DNA of 47,694 nt from Peptococcus niger (GTDB lineage Bacteria; Bacillota; Peptococcia; Peptococcales; Peptococcaceae): positions 1 to 47,694 of the forward strand of contig NZ_FNAF01000013.1 of NCBI RefSeq assembly GCF_900101835.1, read 5' to 3'. Made by a program: the position numbers and the translations under genes. Below the pieces are notes generated by a model. It was given only the letters and a program-made list of their open reading frames with translations. It made no database searches and had not been told where the DNA came from. Below are positions 43,027 through 47,694 of the stretch, in pieces. How positions within the stretch are numbered: position 1 is the first letter of the stretch; each line of letters starts with the position of its first letter.

Positions 43027-44216
43027 TGGCCCTCCTCCTCATGCTGATGCCCCGACAAGGCGTTGGCACGCATAATCCTGTCTTTACCGTATTTTTCTTG
43101 CAAGTCTTTAATCAAGCCGGTTAATCGGTTTGATTTTGCCGCTTTTTGAACCGCGTCATCAAAAAAGGATAATTGTACGTCTGCTTCCTTTTCGCCAACC
43201 AATTGGGAGGCGGTCATGCCGATGAGACGCCAGGGTTCACCGTGAGCGCATTCATTTAACAGGCTAAGAGATGCTCTCCACAAGAGGTCAAAATGATTGG
43301 TGGCCCGGGGCAGTTGAACCTGTCGGGTATGGGTCGTAAAATCCGTTAACCGCCATTTGAGAGTTACCGTTTTGACCAAGAGCTCCTGTCGACGCAAGCG
43401 TCTGCTGACATCTGCAACCAAATCGGATAATATTTTTTCTAAAATTGGACGGGAGACAATATCCTTGGGAAAGGTCTGTTCTCGACCGACCGATTTGACG
43501 TCACGCTCTACAATGACCGGGCGGGGGTCAAGGCCGTTGGCGCGCTGGTAAATGTCCGTGGCGCGTTTTCCCAAGAGGTTCTGCAAAAGAAGTGGGTTGA
43601 CCTGGGCCAGCTGCCCGATGGTATACAGGCCTTCAGCTTCCAAAAGGGAGCGGCTGCGCGGGCCGATCCCCATCATCCGCTCAACGGGCAGGGACCATAC
43701 CAAATCCTTAAAGTGCCTTTCTTCAATAACCGTCAAACCGGCTGGTTTATTGAAATCGCTGGCCAGTTTGGCGGCAAACTTTTGGTAGGACACGCCCACT
43801 GAGCAGGTCAGCTGACGCAGTTCAAACAGACGACGTTGAATCGCTGCCGCCAAATGCACGGCCTGCGCCATATCAGCTGTTTGCTCTGTTACATCCAAAA
43901 AGGCTTCATCCACTGACAGCACCTCGACCAAGGGGGTCACCTTACGAAACAAGCCCATGATGATTTTCGATTCTGCACGATAAACGCCTTTTCGCACCGG
44001 CACATAAATACCCTGCGGACAAAGGCGTTTGGCCTGCATTATAGGCATGGCCGAATGGACCCCGTAAGCACGGGCTTCATAAGATGCCGTGGTCACAACG
44101 CCGCGATTGTCTGAAGCACCAGCCACAATAACCGGTTTGCCTTTTAAAGCAGGATTGTCCCGCTGCTCAACGGATGCAAAAAACGCATCCATATCAATGT
44201 GTAAGATTCGTCGCAT
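43017..44216 (-). CDS. dinB: DNA polymerase IV (Y-family)
   Basis: DinB (399 aa) is a translesion DNA polymerase. ILHIDMDAFFASVEQRDNPAL holds the first catalytic Asp and the steric-gate aromatic residue; LSVDEAFLDVTE holds the second acidic pair. GVSYQKFAAKLASDFNKPAGLTV and the helix-hairpin-helix MMGIGPRS are typical. Near the C-terminus VQLSFFD resembles a beta-clamp binding motif. ATG 44216 is preceded by a G-rich site; GTG two codons earlier is possible. No LexA box was identified. Confidence 0.95.
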   Translation of the reverse strand: MRRILHIDMDAFFASVEQRDNPALKGKPVIVAGASDNRGVVTTASYEARAYGVHSAMPIMQAKRLCPQGIYVPVRKGVYRAESKIIMGLFRKVTPLVEVLSVDEAFLDVTEQTADMAQAVHLAAAIQRRLFELRQLTCSVGVSYQKFAAKLASDFNKPAGLTVIEERHFKDLVWSLPVERMMGIGPRSRSLLEAEGLYTIGQLAQVNPLLLQNLLGKRATDIYQRANGLDPRPVIVERDVKSVGREQTFPKDIVSRPILEKILSDLVADVSRRLRRQELLVKTVTLKWRLTDFTTHTRQVQLPRATNHFDLLWRASLSLLNECAHGEPWRLIGMTASQLVGEKEADVQLSFFDDAVQKAAKSNRLTGLIKDLQEKYGKDRIMRANALSGHQHEEEGQWK

Positions 44217-44270
44217 AGGCACCCCCCCTTCGCTTTATACTACCTTGAAAAGAAAGCCTGCGCAACAGAG

Positions 44271-44299
44271 TTGGTATGAACTTCTCCCTATGCTATAAT
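44271..44299 (+). promoter_or_regulatory. Promoter of the 91-aa gene (extended -10)
   Basis: TTGGTA (44271-44276), a 17-nt spacer and TGCTATAAT (TATAAT 44294-44299) lie just before the GAGGTGAT ribosome binding site. A weaker minus-strand pair (TTGCGC 44265-44260, then TAGTAT after 17 nt) may serve dinB back to back. Confidence 0.65.
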
Positions 44300-44316
44300 G
44301 GCCTTGAGGTGATGAT

Positions 44317-44592
44317 ATGAAATTTAATGGTGCATTGGTAAAAACCGATGAACGCGTTATCGGCGTAGCCGTCGTTGAAAATGATTTTTTGGATTTGGAT
44401 CCCGAGGTGCGCGCCAAACGCTTGATGCAGTATCACAAAGGATTTGGCGGGCAGGTGCCGGTCCTCGTCCTATTGGAATCTGTCGAAAATAAAGAAAAAT
44501 ATTGGGGCCGCCCTGATTTGATCCCTTTGGTCAAGGATGTTCCCTTAAACATGATGACCTTCAAAACCTGGACGGCACCTGATGAGGTTTAG
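44317..44592 (+). CDS. Unknown 91-aa protein
   Basis: I do not recognise this small soluble protein. It begins MKFNGALVKTDERVIGVAVVEND and has a beta-rich first third, a helical basic middle (PEVRAKRLMQYHKGF), a hydrophobic strand VPVLVLLES, and a tail with YWGRPDLIPLVKDVPL. There is no signal peptide. A good promoter, GAGGTGAT at proper spacing and a terminator downstream show it is expressed as a single gene. It is divergent from dinB. Function is not inferred. Confidence 0.8.
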   Translation: MKFNGALVKTDERVIGVAVVENDFLDLDPEVRAKRLMQYHKGFGGQVPVLVLLESVENKEKYWGRPDLIPLVKDVPLNMMTFKTWTAPDEV

Positions 44593-44740
44593 CCTTTTTA
44601 TTTGAAGATAACTGCACCAGCCTTTTATGACCCTGGTCTTTCCAATGAAGTTTTTACTTTGTGGATAGATGAGGGTCCTTTTTTTGAAATAACCTGAGGA
44701 AAATCCCGGCAAGACCTGTCCTGACTGGCCCTCGGACCAA

Positions 44741-44787
44741 AAAAAGTCATCGGCATCCGAGGCTGGCCCCTATCCCGATGACTTTTT
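44741..44787. terminator. Bidirectional terminator between the 91-aa gene and the phosphodiester glycosidase gene
   Basis: AAAAAGTCATCGG (44741-44753) pairs with CCGATGACTTTTT (44775-44787), with T runs on both strands. The 150 nt between the 91-aa gene stop and this hairpin show no gene. Confidence 0.8.
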
Positions 44788-44836
44788 ATAAATCATTTTT
44801 TAACTGAACCGCCCAGCTGAGGCGTATTTTTTATGC

Positions 44837-46903
44837 TCACCGTTTGGCAACGATACTAACCGTTCGTGAAGCATTGTCATAGCTGACGTCCATGCCAATG
44901 GCCTCGCTAATGAAACGCACCGGTACAAAAGTGCGACCTTGGCGAATTTGCGGCGCCACGTCAATGGCACGGGTTTGTCCGTTTAAGGTCAGTTGAGCCT
45001 GATCCACCGGTAAAATGAGATGGTCATTATTGATGACAATGTCCACCTCTCTGCTGTCCGCCAGCCAATTGACTTGACCACCGTAGGCTTCTGCGATCAA
45101 GCGCAAGGGCACCAGGGTGCGGTCTCCGTAAATGAAGGGGGCTGCGTCCAGTGGGTGCTGACTGCCATCCAGCCAGTAATAGGGTTTAGCAATGGTCATG
45201 TCTAAAAAGCGGTAAGCCGGGTTGCCCAAGTAAACGTGGGCCTCATGCTGGCCGAATTTTGCGGTCACCACACCATTTGCCTGACCGGCCAAGTCGGTTA
45301 TGCTGAAGGCGCCGTATTCACTGATTACATCTCCCTTAAATCCGGATAAGGACCAGTCAATGACACGGGGCGACAAGCCCACAGTCCGGCCATCCGGCAT
45401 AACAGCGAAGACCCCAACGTTAACGGTCTCGCCCGGTTTCACCATAAACTTATCTGCCTTTAAATAAATTGAACTGGCGGCTTCCGGTCCCAGGATGGTG
45501 ATGTCTTTGCGTGCAATTTCTCCTCCGGCGGCATTCGCTTTTAAGGTGACTGGACCCGGCTGAAGGGCTAAAAACCAAGGGCCGTCCCAAGCACCGTGGG
45601 CACCGTCATCCGCATAGGTCAACGGTGTTTCGTTTGGCGCTTTCGGATGATAGTTGGCATCCCAGGCCTTGGTCAAGGCAAATTGGGCACTTGCACCTTG
45701 AAGAAGCGTCGACGGGCCGCCCATCCGCCCTGCTGCTATGGGACCTACCGGTGTATTGTTGTAGATACCAATGCCGTTGACCACCGGTCGCTGGGCTGCA
45801 TAACGTTCCGGCGCAATGGCCACTTCACGGTTAAAGCTGCCCAAAGGACGGCTGACCAAGGTGCTGGACCCACCGCCATCTAAATTTACAGCCTTGGCAC
45901 ATCCCAATTCGGTCATAAACCGGCTTAATTGGGGCAAAGACAGGCCAGCGCTTCGGTTTGTACGCCCTTCTGCACAGACAATATAAACGGTCTTGCCGTC
46001 TGCTGAAATCCCAGCCGCAGTCCGCGCCCGCACACCGCCTAAAACGTTGATATCTTTGGTATAGGGAACCGGCTGACCCTTGTTGACCAGCAAGGCATGT
46101 CCGCCGACCAGAAATTGCCACTGGCGATTCGGTTGAACGCCGGCCCAGACAAGGGCTTTTTGGCCGACCCGCAAATGCTTGGTCACAAATTTTTCACCCT
46201 GTCCATTGGCTTGCAAGATCATTTTACCGTCGGGCACCGGGTAGGGTAGGGTTTTTCCCATGGAAATGCGCTCAACAGTCCCATCATAGCCAATCAAAAC
46301 CTCGGTATTGTTCGCATGTCCCCGGGAAGCGCTGCCCCAGAAATCATTGTAGAGCTGGATGGTATCCGTATGGCTTTCTTGACCGGAGGGATCATGCCAA
46401 TAGTAGGTTTTGTTCAAACCATCCAAGGGAAAACTGGCCCCATCCGCTGCCTTAACGCCGCCATTAAAGGTAAAGGCTTCAATATACGCTGTACGGGTAT
46501 TGTCAATGCCCAGAGAATACAGTCCCATGATCACTGCAGGAGAACTTTGCAGGCGACCGTTCACAATGGACGGGCCAATCGGTGACCCCTGCAAGGCCAT
46601 GTTAAAATAATCCCCATTGGTCATGGCCACTGCATTGGTCGTTGCGGTCATTTGACCGACCGTCGCCCGCTTGGTGTATTCGCCGGCGCCTGCGGCTAAG
46701 CGCAAATCCGTATTGGGATTGGTCAAGTCACAGCGCAAGACACCAATGCGTGCATTCTGCCAATGATGGATTTCCTGCACCACCCCGGGCGCTATCGGCT
46801 CAGCGCTGACCGGCGCTGCAAGGGCCAGGGGTGCCAGGGCCATTGACCAGATGACGGTGCAAAGCACGCCGCTCAATAGCGCAAGGATAAATTTCTTTTG
46901 CAT
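44837..46903 (-). CDS. Secreted phosphodiester glycosidase with C-terminal copper-amine-oxidase-N-like domains
   Basis: This 688-aa exported protein has a signal peptide (1-30, ALAA cut) and an N-terminal NAGPA/phosphodiester glycosidase domain (about 40-385). Family motifs are TNGDYF (95-100), SPIGPSIVNGRL, VRARTAAGIS and NLDGGGSSTL (340-349). A middle Ig-like region (about 390-560) follows, then two VPLRLIAEAYGG / VPVRFISEAIGM repeats (about 565-688) of the copper-amine-oxidase N-terminal-like type. AGGAGG stands 8 nt before the ATG. Members hydrolyse GlcNAc-phosphodiesters; wall polymers are a plausible substrate here (inference). Confidence 0.88.
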   Translation of the reverse strand: MQKKFILALLSGVLCTVIWSMALAPLALAAPVSAEPIAPGVVQEIHHWQNARIGVLRCDLTNPNTDLRLAAGAGEYTKRATVGQMTATTNAVAMTNGDYFNMALQGSPIGPSIVNGRLQSSPAVIMGLYSLGIDNTRTAYIEAFTFNGGVKAADGASFPLDGLNKTYYWHDPSGQESHTDTIQLYNDFWGSASRGHANNTEVLIGYDGTVERISMGKTLPYPVPDGKMILQANGQGEKFVTKHLRVGQKALVWAGVQPNRQWQFLVGGHALLVNKGQPVPYTKDINVLGGVRARTAAGISADGKTVYIVCAEGRTNRSAGLSLPQLSRFMTELGCAKAVNLDGGGSSTLVSRPLGSFNREVAIAPERYAAQRPVVNGIGIYNNTPVGPIAAGRMGGPSTLLQGASAQFALTKAWDANYHPKAPNETPLTYADDGAHGAWDGPWFLALQPGPVTLKANAAGGEIARKDITILGPEAASSIYLKADKFMVKPGETVNVGVFAVMPDGRTVGLSPRVIDWSLSGFKGDVISEYGAFSITDLAGQANGVVTAKFGQHEAHVYLGNPAYRFLDMTIAKPYYWLDGSQHPLDAAPFIYGDRTLVPLRLIAEAYGGQVNWLADSREVDIVINNDHLILPVDQAQLTLNGQTRAIDVAPQIRQGRTFVPVRFISEAIGMDVSYDNASRTVSIVAKR

Positions 46904-46933
46904 CTTACCTACCTCCTAGTTTCATTTGCTTTT

Positions 46934-46962
46934 ACTATACCCCAAGGCGCCGGTGCGCTCAA
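46934..46962 (-). promoter_or_regulatory. Promoter of the phosphodiester glycosidase gene
   Basis: TTGAGC (46962-46957), a 17-nt spacer and TATAGT (46939-46934) on the minus strand, about 30 nt before the start codon. Confidence 0.65.
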
Positions 46963-46999
46963 CCGGTCCGGCAAACTGTTTCTTTTTTGTTCCTCTTGC

Positions 47000-47028
47000 T
47001 TGCCGTTTGCCCTCTCCTTTCCTATAAT
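47000..47028 (+). promoter_or_regulatory. Promoter of the ttcA-like gene
   Basis: TTGCCG (47000-47005), a 17-nt spacer and TATAAT (47023-47028) lie 21 nt before the ATG. Confidence 0.6.
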
Positions 47029-47049
47029 AAAAGGCAAAGGAGCGATAAA

Positions 47050-47694
47050 ATGAAACGAAATTGGCGTGCATTAAACAAAGAGCTGTTTGCCCCCATGCGA
47101 CGGGCCAGCCGAGACTATGGGCTGATCCAAGAGGGTGACCGCATCTGTGTCGGTCTATCCGGTGGCAAGGACAGCACCCTCCTCCTCTACAGCTTAGCGG
47201 TTTTACAGCGCACCCTGCCGGTGGATTTTCAAGTGAAAGCCATGAGCGTTGACATGGGCTGGGAAAATGATTACAGCGGTCATAAACGTTTGTGCGCCGA
47301 GCTGGACATTCCCTTCGATATTGTAGAAACGAACATCGGGCCCATCGTTTTTGAGGAACGCAAAGAGAAAAATCCCTGTTCCCTATGTGCCCGCATGCGC
47401 CGCGGCGCCGTCAATAACTGGGCCGCCGAAAATGACTGCAACAAGGTTGCCCTGGGCCACCATTTGGACGACGTGATTGAAACCTTGCTGATGAGCCTGT
47501 TTTATGAAGGTCGCCTGCATACCTTTGCACCTTACGCTTATTTAAGTCGGGCAGATGTTACAGTGATTCGGCCGCTGATTTTCGTCAAGGAAGCGGACAT
47601 TCGCCGGGCCGTCAAAAAATTAGACCTGCCGGTCATGCACAACGCCTGCCCGGCCGACGGTTTTACCCAGCGCAGCAAAGAAAAAGAGCTGATC
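47050..47694 (+). CDS. TtcA-like tRNA 2-thiolation ATPase (partial, runs off the window)
   Basis: The first 215 codons are visible. The PP-loop SGGKDSTLLLYSL marks an adenylating ATPase. CSLCARMRRGAVN supplies a CxxC pair and HNACPADGFTQR a third Cys where TtcA has its second cluster motif; ALGHHLDDVIETLLMSLFYEG is typical. TtcA uses an iron-sulfur cluster held by three Cys to thiolate C32 of tRNA, and all three positions are present. The ATG at 47050 has AAGGAGCG upstream. The exact target tRNA base in this subfamily is not certain. Confidence 0.88.
   Translation, partial: MKRNWRALNKELFAPMRRASRDYGLIQEGDRICVGLSGGKDSTLLLYSLAVLQRTLPVDFQVKAMSVDMGWENDYSGHKRLCAELDIPFDIVETNIGPIVFEERKEKNPCSLCARMRRGAVNNWAAENDCNKVALGHHLDDVIETLLMSLFYEGRLHTFAPYAYLSRADVTVIRPLIFVKEADIRRAVKKLDLPVMHNACPADGFTQRSKEKELI

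Overview
The window looks like chromosomal DNA of a low-to-mid GC Bacillota, probably class Clostridia. The evidence is the order ispE-glmU-prs-pth-mfd-prsA, the pgeF-trmK-nif3 block, PrsA-type and other lipoproteins, secreted proteins with copper-amine-oxidase-N-like domains, strong ribosome binding sites and frequent GTG/TTG starts. A Peptococcaceae-like anaerobe is my guess, not something the sequence proves. Cytochrome bd and ferritin suggest an anaerobe that handles some oxygen and stores iron.

Layout. 0-0.4 kb: a decayed IS200/IS605 end. 0.4-2.3 kb: a secreted glucosaminidase and ppiB. 2.3-5.1 kb (minus): rnr, smpB and a small membrane protein. 5.3-10.0 kb (minus): tyrA, an unknown 114-aa gene, argF, argG and argH, divergent from cinA (10.2-11.4 kb). 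11.5-19.9 kb (minus): ispE-glmU-prs-pth-mfd-prsA. 20.05 kb: tRNA-Leu(UAA). 20.2-21.7 kb: an orphan CoA-acylating aldehyde dehydrogenase. 21.8-24.3 kb: an AT-rich accessory island with a Vga/Msr-type ABC-F gene, an attenuator-like leader with a 10-codon peptide, and a two-repeat type I-E CRISPR relic, bounded by tRNA-Cys(GCA). 24.5-28.6 kb (minus): ferritin, then a lipoprotein/response regulator/histidine kinase operon. 28.6-40.5 kb (minus): a long run of a phosphoesterase, cydA, cydB, cydD, cydC, pgeF, trmK, nif3 and a NitT/TauT-type ABC importer. 40.5-41.3 kb: uppP. 41.4-44.2 kb (minus): dinB, rnhB and a second glucosaminidase. 44.3-47.7 kb: a small unknown gene, a large secreted phosphodiester glycosidase, and a TtcA-like tRNA thiolation gene cut off by the window end.

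How the genes fit together. Much of the window is housekeeping: RNA quality control (RNase R and SmpB), arginine synthesis from ornithine, cell-wall and isoprenoid precursors, PRPP, transcription-coupled repair, tRNA modification and bd-oxidase assembly. The parts most worth a second look are the tRNA-bounded island (ABC-F leader plus CRISPR relic), the lipoprotein-linked two-component operon, the mixed tyrA/arg operon with back-to-back promoters, the ABC importer coupled to the cydDC-pgeF-trmK-nif3 run, and the two secreted enzymes that share a copper-amine-oxidase-N-like domain in opposite arrangements. I saw no cas genes, rRNA, prophage or complete transposon.
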